Assembly: GCF_002812985.1 (NCBI RefSeq)
Contig: NZ_PGCP01000003.1
Span: 62,001-126,000 of the forward strand
Source of the DNA: Aeromonas lusitana
GTDB taxonomy: Bacteria > Pseudomonadota > Gammaproteobacteria > Enterobacterales > Aeromonadaceae
Length of the DNA: 64,000 bases
Reading direction: 5' to 3'
The translations under genes and the position numbers were made by a program. This document shows positions 1-8,804 of the stretch, piece after piece. The notes beneath the pieces were generated by a model. The model was not told the DNA's origin. It searched no databases and saw nothing but the letters and a program-made list of their open reading frames with translations. Positions within the stretch are counted from its first letter, which is position 1; the number at the start of each line of letters is the position of its first letter.

Positions 1-1148
1 TCTATATCCAGGAGGCGAGCTCCATGCTGCCGGTGACGGCGCTGTTTGCCAGCGACAAGGTCAAACGGGATGGCATCTTGCTGGATGCGGCGGCGGCGCC
101 GGGCTCCAAGACTACCCAGATAGCGGCCTTGATGGACAATCAGGGCATGCTGGTCGCCAACGAATATTCCAGCAGCCGACTCAAGGTGCTCAGCGCCAAT
201 ATCCAGCGCTGCGGTGTCACCAACGTCGGCATGACCCATTTCGATGCCAAGGTGTTTGGCCAGTGGTTGCCGGAGATCTTCGATGCCATCCTGCTCGACG
301 CTCCCTGCTCGGGGGAAGGCACGGTGCGCAAGGACGAAGACGCCCTGCGCAACTGGAGCATCGAGAGCATAAATGAGATAGCCGAGGTGCAGGCGGGCCT
401 GCTGGAAAGCGCCTTCCATGCCCTCAAACCGGGCGGCGTGCTGGTCTACTCCACCTGCACCTTGAGCGAACAGGAGAACCAGGCCATCTGCCAGTCCCTG
501 CTGGACAAATTCGGCGATGCCCTGAGCTTTGACTCCCTAGGGGATCTCTTCCCGGACGCTGAGCAGGCCTGCACCCCTGAGGGCTACCTGCACGTCTGGC
601 CCCAGATCTTTGACAGCGAAGGGTTCTTCGTCGCCCGCCTGCGCAAGCATCACTCCGTGGCCAACACCATGTTCAAACCGGGCAAGCTCGGCAAGTTCCC
701 CTATCTGCCGCTGCCTGCCAAAGAATCCGAGCCCATGGCGCGCGAGATAGCAGATAACTTCGGGGTGGCGCCGCGCGGCGTGCTCTATGGCCGCAATGAC
801 GAGATCTGGCTTTTCCCCCACGAATTTGAGCAGTTGCAGGGCAAGCTGCGCTTCGATCGCATCGGCATCAAGTTGGCGGAGACCTTCAAGAAGGGGTATC
901 GACTGACCCACGAGTGGGCGCTGGCCTATGGCGACGCGGTGACCCAGGGCATTGTCGAACTGGACGCCGCCAATGCGCGGGAATACATGATGGGGCGGGA
1001 TGTCTGGCCAGAGCAGGCCCCCGGCAGCGGAGAGGTGATCGTCCGCTATCAGGGACATCCGCTGGGCATGGGGAAATGGGTCGGCAGTCGCATCAAGAAT
1101 GCCCTCCCCCGTGAGCTGGTGCGTGACAACAACCTGTTCAGCGGTTGA
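1..1148 (+). CDS. rsmF: 16S rRNA m5C1407 methyltransferase RsmF, 3' part
   Basis: This gene enters from the left edge, so its N-terminus is missing. The open frame already runs before the first ATG at 24 (YIQEASSMLP, a signature of the NOL1/NOP2/Sun RNA m5C methyltransferases). The SAM-binding DAAAAPGSKT motif follows. Both catalytic cysteine motifs are present: LDAPCSGEGTVRKD and VYSTCTL. The C-terminal part matches the PUA-like tail of RsmF/YebU. RsmF uses SAM to methylate C1407 of 16S rRNA in assembled 30S subunits. About 380 codons are visible against about 480 in the family, so roughly 100 N-terminal residues lie upstream. The next gene on this strand is far away, so rsmF looks like the end of its transcription unit. 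Family assignment is firm; the exact target base is taken from the E. coli homologue. Confidence 0.93.
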   Translation, partial: YIQEASSMLPVTALFASDKVKRDGILLDAAAAPGSKTTQIAALMDNQGMLVANEYSSSRLKVLSANIQRCGVTNVGMTHFDAKVFGQWLPEIFDAILLDAPCSGEGTVRKDEDALRNWSIESINEIAEVQAGLLESAFHALKPGGVLVYSTCTLSEQENQAICQSLLDKFGDALSFDSLGDLFPDAEQACTPEGYLHVWPQIFDSEGFFVARLRKHHSVANTMFKPGKLGKFPYLPLPAKESEPMAREIADNFGVAPRGVLYGRNDEIWLFPHEFEQLQGKLRFDRIGIKLAETFKKGYRLTHEWALAYGDAVTQGIVELDAANAREYMMGRDVWPEQAPGSGEVIVRYQGHPLGMGKWVGSRIKNALPRELVRDNNLFSG

Positions 1149-1361
1149 GGTGTCTGGCGGGAGGCGCGTATTTGCGTGCCTTCCCCGCTGGTGGCGGATC
1201 CAAATCGGGATATTGAGCAGTTTAACACCTGAACGAGTCTGAAAAACCTCCACTCTGGTTGAACTTTTACTCAGATCTTGAATTGCTTCGAGCCTTGTCT
1301 AAGCTTAAAGCTATCCGCACACCAGTTAGCGCACGGCTCTGCAAGGAGCCAATTCCCCTAT

Positions 1362-1395
1362 GCCAGGTACAAGGAATTCGTACCTGGCTTTTTTT
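1362..1395 (+). terminator. Rho-independent terminator with a CsrA-like loop
   Basis: A 9-bp stem (GCCAGGTAC / GTACCTGGC) encloses the loop AAGGAATTC and is followed by seven Ts on the plus strand. A second small hairpin (GGCTC / GAGCC, 1335-1350) lies just upstream. The terminator is 214 bases after rsmF, so it ends either a long rsmF 3' UTR or a separate small RNA. It does not work as a terminator on the minus strand, where no T run follows. Confidence 0.8.
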
Positions 1396-1419
1396 ATTCC
1401 CGCGATGCGCTCATTCTGC

Positions 1420-1713
1420 TCAATCGATACTGTCTGCCCGGGATGGCTCTTCACTTTTATCGTCACGACGCTCTTCAACATATTGCGGCACCAGCTCGTG
1501 TTGATAGAGCAGGTCGATCGCCTGCTCGATGAGGGATGCCTGACTGTCTTCCAGATGCAGGCCGAGTTCATGCAGCCGCTCGGCGTGACGATTGCTTATC
1601 CAGCACTGCAACCGACTGTGACTCTCCTGCTTGCGCTTCACGTGTTGGCGCTGGCGCTCGGCATTGTCCTGTGGCTCTGACGGCGTTTTTTCTGGCGTAT
1701 TTTTCTGGCTCAT
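1420..1713 (-). CDS. Small ribbon-helix-helix-like protein, unknown role
   Basis: A protein of 97 residues, highly charged at both ends. The centre (about residues 30-70) reads as a short strand, a helix (SNRHAERLHELG) and a second helix (SQASLIEQAIDLLYQ). This is the pattern of ribbon-helix-helix DNA-binding or plasmid copy-control proteins. The ATG at 1713 is chosen because AAGG sits about six bases upstream; the frame extends 14 codons further but has no better start. It lies downstream of the recombinase gene on the same strand with a 193-base gap, so it could be an accessory protein or regulator for it. I do not recognise a named family. The fold call is inferred from the pattern only. 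Confidence 0.6.
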   Translation of the reverse strand: MSQKNTPEKTPSEPQDNAERQRQHVKRKQESHSRLQCWISNRHAERLHELGLHLEDSQASLIEQAIDLLYQHELVPQYVEERRDDKSEEPSRADSID

Positions 1714-1906
1714 ATGACCTTGAAAGATCCTGTTTTCGGTAATGTTATCTCTCACCGGTATGCTGATCGTTGCGAGAGACGCTTCCCCTGCCCTCTTTTC
1801 CTCCTCTCTTGGGAGGTGGTTGGCTGGCAGTAAAGGGAGACGGCTAAATATACCATTGGATCAACAAGATACAATTTAACATAAAAAAGGCCGTGGCGCG
1901 GTTATC

Positions 1907-2935
1907 TCAAAGCAGTCCATCGAGGGCGTGATCGGAGAACTTGTGGGCATCGTCGAAGTATTCCTGCAAGGTTCGCATGTCCTTGTGGCGGGTCACCTCG
2001 ATGATCTTGTTCATGGGTTTGCCGGCGGTGACCGCCGAGGTGATGAAGCCTCGGCGCAGGCTATGGCCACTGACATAGAGGCTGTCGATGACCTGACCGG
2101 TACGCCGCTTGATCATCAGGTTGATACCCTGAGGACCTAGGGGATCTGGCATCAGCTGGCCCCAGCGGTTCATACGGCGAAATAGCGGCCCCTCGTTAAT
2201 TCGGCTTTTCTGCAGCCAGCGGCGCAGCGCTGACACGGGGCAATGGTGCCTGCCCGGGATGAGAGCGATCTCGGTTTCATGCAGCTGATGCTTGCTTGGC
2301 TTGAGGCGCAGCCTTATCCCCTGCCCTACGAAGTCGAGATCGCTCACCTCGATGCGGGCCGCTTCCGAGCGGCGCAGGGCGCCGCTGAACATCAGCAGCA
2401 GCAGGGTGTGATCCCGCAAGCCTGCGAGGTTGCTGGTGTCTATCTCGTCCAGCACCTGGGTCAGTGGCTGCAGGGTCAGGGCCCCTGTCTTGCGCTTGCG
2501 GTTATCACCGAGGCGCACTATGCCGCGCATCATCTCCTTGATCTCCGCATGCTCGGTCGGCATGGGATGGATGCCTTTCTGCTTGAAGGCGTAGCGAATG
2601 CCGGCGAGACGCCGCACCAGGGTCGCGGGTTTGCGTGGTTCACCGTTGCGAAGCTCCCCCTTCCCTTCCCGCTTATCGAGCCAGACCCAGTCGGCGAGAA
2701 TGCCGTCGGCCTGATCCGCCAGGAAGTTCATGATGTCGTGATGGGTGGTTTGCAGCGGATCCAGCTGCTGCAGCTGACACCAGTAGACGAAGATGCGGGT
2801 ATCCGCCTCGTAGGCATTGAGGGTCGAGTCTGCCTTGGCGCTGCGCAGGAATCGTCTCGCCCGGCTGTTGAGCTGGGGATCGAATACCGTCTGCAATGAC
2901 TGATGAACGGGGTTTGAGATGCTGGGGTAAGTCAC
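1907..2935 (-). CDS. Tyrosine recombinase / site-specific integrase
   Basis: A full-length tyrosine recombinase of 342 residues. The N-terminal SAM-like core-binding domain covers about residues 20-140 and the catalytic domain about 150-342. The catalytic set is complete: R188 (ALRRSE), a likely beta-hairpin lysine near 212-215 (LRLKPSK), H291 and R294 (HSLRR), H317 (RHKD) and nucleophile Y326 (LQEYFDD). Length and layout fit chromosomal Xer-like or integron/phage-type integrases rather than large phage integrases. The start is GTG at 2935 with AGG five bases upstream. No tRNA, phage gene or cargo flanks it, so it is not an obvious island integrase. A perfect dif-like palindrome lies 60 bases upstream of the start and is a candidate target site or operator. 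The true substrate is unknown. Confidence 0.88.
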   Translation of the reverse strand: MTYPSISNPVHQSLQTVFDPQLNSRARRFLRSAKADSTLNAYEADTRIFVYWCQLQQLDPLQTTHHDIMNFLADQADGILADWVWLDKREGKGELRNGEPRKPATLVRRLAGIRYAFKQKGIHPMPTEHAEIKEMMRGIVRLGDNRKRKTGALTLQPLTQVLDEIDTSNLAGLRDHTLLLLMFSGALRRSEAARIEVSDLDFVGQGIRLRLKPSKHQLHETEIALIPGRHHCPVSALRRWLQKSRINEGPLFRRMNRWGQLMPDPLGPQGINLMIKRRTGQVIDSLYVSGHSLRRGFITSAVTAGKPMNKIIEVTRHKDMRTLQEYFDDAHKFSDHALDGLL

Positions 2936-2967
2936 GTAAGCCTATGATTCAAATCGGAGTTCGAGAG

Positions 2968-2987
2968 GATCTTACAGGATCTTGCAG
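2968..2987. repeat. Two tandem 10-bp repeats (GATCTTRCAG)
   Basis: GATCTTACAG is followed directly by GATCTTGCAG. The 10-bp spacing puts both copies on the same face of the helix, as for a protein that binds side by side. They lie between the recombinase start and the palindrome at 2995-3024. Confidence 0.6.
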
Positions 2988-2994
2988 ATCCATC

Positions 2995-3024
2995 AAGTAT
3001 CGATAATGAATATTATCGATACTT
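2995..3024. promoter_or_regulatory. Perfect 13-bp inverted repeat, dif-like layout
   Basis: The left arm AAGTATCGATAAT and its exact reverse complement are separated by GAAT. Read as an 11-6-11 Xer core site, the inner ends are TAA and TTA around the centre TGAATA; the centre of E. coli dif, as I recall it, is TGTATA. It sits 60 bases upstream of the recombinase start, so it may be a recombination core site, an autoregulatory operator, or both. The symmetry is seen directly; the function is inferred. Confidence 0.6.
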
Positions 3025-3191
3025 ATAGGGTATGGGTTTTAACCCCTTCGACATCCAGGATCCTCTCCACCTTCCGAGTTCCATTTCACCCGTCTGCAGA
3101 AGCTGAGTCGCTCCCTCCCGTGGCTATCTTGTGAGAGATAACATGCTTTCATCTTCGTTTTTATCAGGTGGATTATGCTGGCGATTTAAAA

Positions 3192-3217
3192 TAAAAAGGC
3201 CCCGTTGATGGGGCCTT
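3192..3217 (-). terminator. Terminator of the yceD-tatD operon
   Basis: On the minus strand AAGGCCCC pairs with GGGGCCTT around a 6-base loop and is followed by Ts. It lies six bases after the tatD stop and closes the long operon. Confidence 0.88.
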
Positions 3218-3222
3218 GTCGG

Positions 3223-4002
3223 TTATTTTTTTGCCAGCTTGAACAGCTCGAAGAAGTTGTGGCTGGTGGCCTCGGCCAACACCGCCAGCGGGATCTCGCG
3301 CAGGTCGGCGATGAATTGGGCGACGTCTCGCACGAAGGCGGGTTCGTTCTCCCTCCCCCGATAGGGAATGGGGGCAAGATACGGCGAGTCGGTTTCGACC
3401 AGCAGTCGCTCGAGGGGCAAGGCCTTGACCACGGACTGCAAGGCGGCGGCATTCTTGAAGGTAACTATACCTGAGATGGAGATGTAGAAACCCATTGCCA
3501 TCGCAGCCTCGGCCATCTCGAGGGATTCGGTGAAGCAGTGCAACACACCACCCACCTGGTCGGCCCCCTCTTCGCGCATGATCTGCAAGGTATCTTGCTG
3601 GGCATCCCGGGTGTGGATGATCAGCGGCTTGTTCAGCGCCCGCGCCACCCGGATGTGCTCACGGAAGGAAGCCTGTTGCACTTCCTTGTTTTCCGGCGAG
3701 TAGAAATAATCGAGCCCCGTCTCGCCGATGGCGACGACGCTGGGGTCTGCCGCCTGGGTCAACAGCAGATCAGCATCGACGCCGGGATCCTGATTGAGCG
3801 GGTGCACACCGCAGGAGGCAAACACCTGGGGATAAGGGGCGATCGCCGCCAGCATGGTCGGGAACTGGGCCTGGGTCACGCTCACACACAAAAAGTATCC
3901 CACCTCCAGCGCCGCGGCTTTCGCCAGCACATCGGCCATGTCGGTCTGCTTGCTGCCGTAGCTCAGGCGATCGAGGTGACAGTGGGAATCAACGAGTAAC
4001 AT
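3223..4002 (-). CDS. ycfH: TatD-family metal-dependent hydrolase
   Basis: A 259-residue TIM-barrel hydrolase of the TatD/amidohydrolase family, at the usual length. Metal ligands are visible: H7 and H9 (DSHCHLD), E94 (GETGLDY), H130 (IIHTRDA), H155 (LHCFTE) and D205 (ETDSPYLAP). TatD proteins are cytoplasmic metal-dependent nucleases linked to 3'-5' DNA processing and to D-Tyr-tRNA quality control. The natural substrate of this YcfH branch is not settled. It is the last gene of the operon, 30 bases after holB, as in E. coli (pabC-mltG-tmk-holB-ycfH). The branch is assigned by gene order. Confidence 0.92.
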   Translation of the reverse strand: MLLVDSHCHLDRLSYGSKQTDMADVLAKAAALEVGYFLCVSVTQAQFPTMLAAIAPYPQVFASCGVHPLNQDPGVDADLLLTQAADPSVVAIGETGLDYFYSPENKEVQQASFREHIRVARALNKPLIIHTRDAQQDTLQIMREEGADQVGGVLHCFTESLEMAEAAMAMGFYISISGIVTFKNAAALQSVVKALPLERLLVETDSPYLAPIPYRGRENEPAFVRDVAQFIADLREIPLAVLAEATSHNFFELFKLAKK

Positions 4003-4032
4003 ACATAACCCTGTTTGTTTGCTTGACCGATG

Positions 4033-4980
4033 TCATAACCAGCGGTTGAGCCAGTTCATCAGATGAATGGTGGGGTTGGAGAGCTGACCCGGCTGGCAGG
4101 CTGACTTCAGGGCGACCAGCTGTTGCTCCGCCTCCAGCAATTTTTCACTGGAGTGACGCTCGGCCAGCTGCTGGCTGAGGGCCGCGAGATCCGGCATGGC
4201 CAGCTGATGATGACCGCAACCGGCCTGGGTCTTGAGGGCATCGCATAAAAACAGCTGCAACCAGTGCAGCCGCACCTGGCTGTCTTCCGCAAGTTGAGAA
4301 CAGACGCTGGCCGCGCGAGTCGGCGTCTGTGACAAGGCCACGAAACTTTCGAGCAGGGTGCGGCGCGCGCCATCTTGCTGATCTTCGATGTAACGGAGTA
4401 CCCGCAGTGGCGCCCCCTGGCAGATCCGCACCTGTGCCTGGGTCGCCTGATGCCCTTGCTCTGCGAGCCAGTTCAGCGTCTCCCCTTCCGTCGGCAGCTG
4501 ACAGACATGCTTGTGGCAACGGCTCAAGATGGTCGGCAACAGGCGCGACACCTTGGAAGCGATGAGCAGCAGCAGGCTGTCGCCGGCCGGCTCTTCCAGA
4601 GTTTTCAACAAGGCATTGGCGGCGGATTCGGTCATGCGCTCCGCATCCGGGATGATCACCACCTTGCCGCGACCGAGCTGGGAGGTGGTCTGCAAGCGGC
4701 CGCAGATCTCGCGAATGGCCTCGACGCCGATGGTCTTGCTGTCACTGCTGATGGTGCCCAGATCCGGGTGATGACCCTTCTCCAGCAACTGGCAGGAGTG
4801 ACAACGACCACAAGGCTCACCCGCCTCGGGTTGCTGGCAAAGATGCAACCTGGCCAAGCGCTCGGCCAGCTGATCCTTGCCAAGACCGGGATCGCCGAGC
4901 AGCAACCAGGCGTGGCCGAGGCGACCACACTGGGCACTTTGACTCAAGGCCTGCCAGTCCGGGATCAGCCAGGGATACAT
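4033..4980 (-). CDS. holB: DNA polymerase III delta' subunit
   Basis: A 315-residue clamp-loader subunit. It shows the AAA+ fold with a degenerate P-loop ([12 protein letters not shown]), a zinc-binding cysteine cluster (PCGRCHSCQ, about residues 50-66), and the SRC motif (LSRC) that supplies the arginine finger to a neighbouring ATP site. HolB works with DnaX and HolA to load the beta clamp on DNA. It overlaps the end of tmk by 16 bases, suggesting translational coupling, and is followed by the TatD gene. The partner gene dnaX is also in this window at 54593-57178. Length and motifs agree with the family. Confidence 0.93.
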   Translation of the reverse strand: MYPWLIPDWQALSQSAQCGRLGHAWLLLGDPGLGKDQLAERLARLHLCQQPEAGEPCGRCHSCQLLEKGHHPDLGTISSDSKTIGVEAIREICGRLQTTSQLGRGKVVIIPDAERMTESAANALLKTLEEPAGDSLLLLIASKVSRLLPTILSRCHKHVCQLPTEGETLNWLAEQGHQATQAQVRICQGAPLRVLRYIEDQQDGARRTLLESFVALSQTPTRAASVCSQLAEDSQVRLHWLQLFLCDALKTQAGCGHHQLAMPDLAALSQQLAERHSSEKLLEAEQQLVALKSACQPGQLSNPTIHLMNWLNRWL

Positions 4981-5606
4981 GAGGGCTCGCTCGCCAGGTA
5001 GTGGCCGAGGGCCGATTCGATGGCGGCCTTGACCTCGGCCGGGGTTTTACCGGCATCGATCACCTTGATGGAATCATCCTGGGCCGCGAGCTCCAGGTAA
5101 CGGGTACGGGTGCGCACAAAGAAACCCAGCTGCTCCAGCTCGATCCTGTCCAGCTCGCCGCGATGGCGCGCCCGCTGCAAACCGATGGCGGGATCGATAT
5201 CCAGATACAGGGTCAAGTCCGGCTTGAAGTCGCCGAGCACCGCCTGCTTGATGGCGCCGATGAGCTTGGCATCGATGCCGCGACCGCCGCCCTGATAGGC
5301 CTGGGAGGAGAGATCGTGCCTGTCCCCCACCACCCAGACGCCATCGGCCAGCGCCGGTTTGATCCGGGTCTCCACCAGTTGCACCCGGGAGGCATACATC
5401 AGCAGCAATTCCGCTTCGATGGTGAGGCGCTCCTCGTGCACCTCCTTGACGATGGCGCGCATCCGCTCGGCCAGCGGGGTGCCCCCCGGCTCTCGGGTGC
5501 ACTCCACTCGTTTGATGCCATGGGCCGCCAGATAGTCGGTGACATAACCCACGGCAGAGCTCTTCCCTGCTCCCTCAAGTCCTTCAATTACAATAAATTT
5601 CGACAT
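4965..5606 (-). CDS. tmk: Thymidylate kinase
   Basis: A 213-residue P-loop kinase that phosphorylates dTMP to dTDP. It has the Walker A motif [10 protein letters not shown] near residue 8, the DR(Y/H) motif as [15 protein letters not shown], and the LID region. The start ATG at 5606 shares its base with the stop of mltG, and the 3' end overlaps holB by 16 bases, so the three genes are probably translationally coupled. The substitution in the DRY motif (DRH) is a common variant. Confidence 0.95.
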   Translation of the reverse strand: MSKFIVIEGLEGAGKSSAVGYVTDYLAAHGIKRVECTREPGGTPLAERMRAIVKEVHEERLTIEAELLLMYASRVQLVETRIKPALADGVWVVGDRHDLSSQAYQGGGRGIDAKLIGAIKQAVLGDFKPDLTLYLDIDPAIGLQRARHRGELDRIELEQLGFFVRTRTRYLELAAQDDSIKVIDAGKTPAEVKAAIESALGHYLASEPSCIPG

Positions 5607-6607
5607 TAGGGTTTCTTCAATATGTATTCGCGAACCGCTCGATTGTGTTCATCGAGGGTCTTGGAGAATTGATGGGCCCCGCCCCCCTTGGCGACGAAAT
5701 AGAGATAATCGGTCGACAGGGGATTTAGCGCGGCCTCGATGGACGCCTTGCCTGGCATGGCGATGGGAGTTGGCGGCAGACCGTCGATCACATAGGTGTT
5801 GTACGGGTTCACATCGGTCAGATCGCTGCGGCGAATGTTGCCATCATACCTGTCCTTGACCCCGTAGATGACGGTGGGATCGGTCTGCAACTTCATGCCA
5901 AGACGCAGGCGATTGACGAAGACGGAGGCGATCTGCGCCCGCTCGTCCGGTTGGCCGGTCTCTTTTTCGATGATGGAGGCCATGATCAACGCCTCGTAAG
6001 GCGTCTTGTAGGGCAGGTTGGCCTGACGCTTGTCCCAGCTCTCCTGCAGGAAGGCCCGCATGTCCTGATAGGCGCGGCGCAAGATGGAAATATCGCTGGC
6101 GTGAGTGGTATAAGCATAAGTCTCTGGCAGGAACCAGCCTTCCAGCTTACCGTTCTCTATGCCCAGCTCCTGGGCGATCTCCGTCTCATCCTGCTCCACC
6201 GTCAGCCGCTCCAGATAAGGGGCGCTGGAGAGCTGCTTCTGCCAATCCTCGAAGCGGGATCCTTCCACGAAGGTGAGGCTGAAGTGAAACTCCTTGCCGG
6301 AGGCAAACAGGGAGAGGGTCTCCTTGAGGGGGGCCCCTTCCTTGATCTCATAGGTCCCTGACTTGATGGCCACCAGTTCAGGATGACCGCGCAACCAGAG
6401 TCGCACCGCCCAGGGCGCCGCGTCCCCCTCCCCCAACTCGGCGATCAGGCGCGCCGCATGGGCACCCTTCTCGACGGTGAAGAGGCGCGTCGGCCCCTTG
6501 TTGGTGAGTGTCTCCACTTCTTGCCATTTGTAATATACATAGCCCCCGGCGACGGCAACCGTGAGGGCCGCCCCCGCGAGCAGGGTGTAAAGCCGATTAA
6601 ACTTCAA
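5606..6607 (-). CDS. mltG: Endolytic murein transglycosylase MltG
   Basis: A 333-residue inner-membrane protein of the YceG/MltG family. One N-terminal membrane anchor (about residues 7-27) is followed by a LysM-like region and the catalytic YceG domain with the glutamate motif ASIIEKETG. MltG cleaves nascent glycan strands in the periplasm and helps set glycan length. The gene overlaps pabC by 11 bases and abuts tmk, keeping the pabC-mltG-tmk-holB order of E. coli. Length is normal. Confidence 0.94.
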   Translation of the reverse strand: MKFNRLYTLLAGAALTVAVAGGYVYYKWQEVETLTNKGPTRLFTVEKGAHAARLIAELGEGDAAPWAVRLWLRGHPELVAIKSGTYEIKEGAPLKETLSLFASGKEFHFSLTFVEGSRFEDWQKQLSSAPYLERLTVEQDETEIAQELGIENGKLEGWFLPETYAYTTHASDISILRRAYQDMRAFLQESWDKRQANLPYKTPYEALIMASIIEKETGQPDERAQIASVFVNRLRLGMKLQTDPTVIYGVKDRYDGNIRRSDLTDVNPYNTYVIDGLPPTPIAMPGKASIEAALNPLSTDYLYFVAKGGGAHQFSKTLDEHNRAVREYILKKP

Positions 6608-7403
6608 TGACCAAACGCTCCTGTAAACGGCGGATCAATACCGGGCTGGGATAGTGCACATCCCCGATGCCGGTCACCGGCACTATGCCCATCAGGGTAT
6701 TGGTCAGCCATACTTCTTCGGCCTGCCACAGTGACTCCAGCGGAGCCTCCACGACACGCAGTTCAATGCCCATCTGTTTAAGCATCAGGATCACCCGCTT
6801 GCGCATGATCCCCTCGACCCCACCGTGGGAGAGATCCGGGGTGAACACCGTCTTGCCACGACGCCAAAACAGATTTGCGCTGACTCCTTCTACCAGAAAT
6901 CCACGGCTGTTCAATACTATACCTTCGACCCCGCCGCGCGCGGCAAGTTCGCTCTTCAATAAAACTTGCTCCAGACGCCCGAGGGTCTTGAGCCCCGCCA
7001 GCATGGGGGCATCGCCGAGATGCTGCCGGCATACCAGGGCGGCAATGCCATCCTGCTGCCAGCTCGGGTAATGAGCCGGGTAGTCGGCAAGGGAGACGAT
7101 GCGGGTGGGCGAGTCGCAACCTGCAGCATCATAACCCCGCCCGCCGCTGCCGCGGGTCAGCATCACCTTCACGACAGCCTGTGCCTGACCCGCTGCAAGT
7201 TGCGCCACTTCTTCCGAAAGCAGATCCCAGGGTACGGCGGCAAAGCCGAGTCGGGTGCTGGCGTGTTGCAGCCGTGTCAGGTGATCCGGCCACCAGACAA
7301 CCTGGCCCTGTTTCACCTGCATGGTGGTGAAATGACCGTCTCCATACGCCAGACCGCGATCTCTGGCAGACAAGGCTTCTGTTGGCATTCCATTGATCAA
7401 CAT
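6597..7403 (-). CDS. pabC: Aminodeoxychorismate lyase
   Basis: A 268-residue PLP fold-type IV enzyme that releases pyruvate from 4-amino-4-deoxychorismate to give p-aminobenzoate for folate synthesis. The PLP-binding lysine lies in the segment LKTLGRLEQVLL, and the ending (VWLTNTLMGIVPV) is typical. The frame stays open 64 codons upstream, but homologues begin at MLINGMP, so ATG 7403 with GGGA upstream is chosen. A strong terminator (7419-7449) lies between fabF and this gene, so expression needs read-through or a promoter inside that gap. Confidence 0.93.
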   Translation of the reverse strand: MLINGMPTEALSARDRGLAYGDGHFTTMQVKQGQVVWWPDHLTRLQHASTRLGFAAVPWDLLSEEVAQLAAGQAQAVVKVMLTRGSGGRGYDAAGCDSPTRIVSLADYPAHYPSWQQDGIAALVCRQHLGDAPMLAGLKTLGRLEQVLLKSELAARGGVEGIVLNSRGFLVEGVSANLFWRRGKTVFTPDLSHGGVEGIMRKRVILMLKQMGIELRVVEAPLESLWQAEEVWLTNTLMGIVPVTGIGDVHYPSPVLIRRLQERLVIEV

Positions 7404-7418
7404 GCGTGTCCCTTTGAT

Positions 7419-7449
7419 AAAAAAGGCCCGATACCAGGGTATCGGGCCT
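7419..7449 (-). terminator. Intra-operon terminator between fabF and pabC
   Basis: An 11-bp perfect stem (AGGCCCGATAC with its complement) around a 4-base loop, followed by six Ts on the minus strand. It should reduce transcription from the fatty-acid genes into pabC-mltG-tmk-holB. Confidence 0.88.
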
Positions 7450-7480
7450 GACTCTGCGCTTGGCAAATGCCCAGCGAGAA

Positions 7481-8722
7481 TTATACGCGTTTGAAGATCA
7501 GGGAGCCATTGGTGCCGCCGAAACCAAACGAATTGGACAGGGCATAGTCGAACTGACCGGCCTTGGCCACGTGGGGCACCAGATCCAGATCGCACTCCTC
7601 GTCCGGGTTGTCCAGGTTGATGGTGGGTGGCACCATCTGATCCCGAAGGGACAACACCGTGATGATGGCCTCGATGGCGCCAGCGGCGCCCAGCAGGTGG
7701 CCGGTCATCGACTTGGTGGAGCTGATCATCAGTGACTTGGCGTGTTCGCCAAACACCTGCTTCATGCCGCGCAGCTCAGCCACATCCCCAAGAGGGGTGG
7801 AGGTGCCGTGGGCATTGATGTAACCGATCTGCTCGGGGGCAATGCTGGCATCCTTGATGGCATTCTTCATGGCGCGCGCGCCACCGTTGCCATCGGCGGG
7901 AGGTGCCGTCATATGGTAGGCATCGCCGCTCATGCCAAAGCCAACCAGCTCGGCGTAGATCTTGGCGCCGCGCGCCTTGGCGTGTTCGTACTCTTCCAGT
8001 ACCAGCACACCGGCACCGTCACCCAGCACGAAGCCATCGCGATCCTTGTCCCACGGACGGCTCGCCTTCTGGGGCTCGTCGTTGCGGGTGGAGAGCGCCT
8101 TGGCTGCCGCAAAGCCGCCCATCCCCATGGGGGTGGATGCTTTCTCGGTACCGCCGGCGACCATGACGTCCGCATCACCGTAGGCGATCATGCGACCGGC
8201 CATGCCGATGGCATGGGTACCCGTGGTACAAGCGGTGGTCACGGCGATGTTCGGACCTTGCAGGCCCTTCATGATGGAGAGATGACCGGACACCATATTG
8301 ATAATGGTGGATGGCACGAAGAAGGGACTCAGCTTGCGCGGGCCGCCGTTGATGAGACTGCTGTGGTTCTGCTCGATGAGACCCAGGCCGCCGATACCGG
8401 AGCCGATGGCGACGCCAACCCGCTCGGCATTGTCTTCGTTGATGACCAGGCCGGAATCATCCAGCGCCTGCACACCCGCCGCCACGCCGTACTGGATGAA
8501 GAGATCCATCTTGCGGGCTTCTTTGCGGTTGATGCCATATTGTTCGGGATCGAACTCTTTGACCAGACCTGCGAAATGGGTCGCAAACTCGCTGGCGTCG
8601 AAATGCTCGATGAGGGAAATGCCGCTCTGCCCGTTGAGCAGGGCTTGCCAGCTGGATTCGGCAGTGTTTCCCACCGGGGAAAGCATCCCCAGGCCGGTTA
8701 CCACGACTCTGCGTTTTGACAC
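7481..8722 (-). CDS. fabF: 3-oxoacyl-ACP synthase II
   Basis: A 413-residue condensing enzyme of the KAS II type. The Cys-His-His triad is visible: C165 ([11 protein letters not shown]), H305 ([11 protein letters not shown]) and H342 ([11 protein letters not shown]). The C-terminus SFGFGGTN is conserved. It elongates acyl-ACP and in E. coli governs thermal control of unsaturated fatty acids. It follows acpP after a strong terminator (8764-8792), a common arrangement that lets acpP be made in excess over fabF. Confidence 0.96.
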   Translation of the reverse strand: MSKRRVVVTGLGMLSPVGNTAESSWQALLNGQSGISLIEHFDASEFATHFAGLVKEFDPEQYGINRKEARKMDLFIQYGVAAGVQALDDSGLVINEDNAERVGVAIGSGIGGLGLIEQNHSSLINGGPRKLSPFFVPSTIINMVSGHLSIMKGLQGPNIAVTTACTTGTHAIGMAGRMIAYGDADVMVAGGTEKASTPMGMGGFAAAKALSTRNDEPQKASRPWDKDRDGFVLGDGAGVLVLEEYEHAKARGAKIYAELVGFGMSGDAYHMTAPPADGNGGARAMKNAIKDASIAPEQIGYINAHGTSTPLGDVAELRGMKQVFGEHAKSLMISSTKSMTGHLLGAAGAIEAIITVLSLRDQMVPPTINLDNPDEECDLDLVPHVAKAGQFDYALSNSFGFGGTNGSLIFKRV

Positions 8723-8763
8723 TGAGCTAGTCTCCGAGAGGTATTTTGAAAAGGAGTAAACAT

Positions 8764-8792
8764 AAAAGAAGCGGCCCTTGGGCCGCTTCTTT
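8764..8792 (-). terminator. Terminator/attenuator after acpP
   Basis: A perfect 13-bp stem (AAAGAAGCGGCCC and its complement) with a 2-base loop, ending in a short T run on the minus strand. It lies between acpP and fabF and probably limits read-through. Confidence 0.88.
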
Positions 8793-8804
8793 CAGAACAG
8801 GAAC

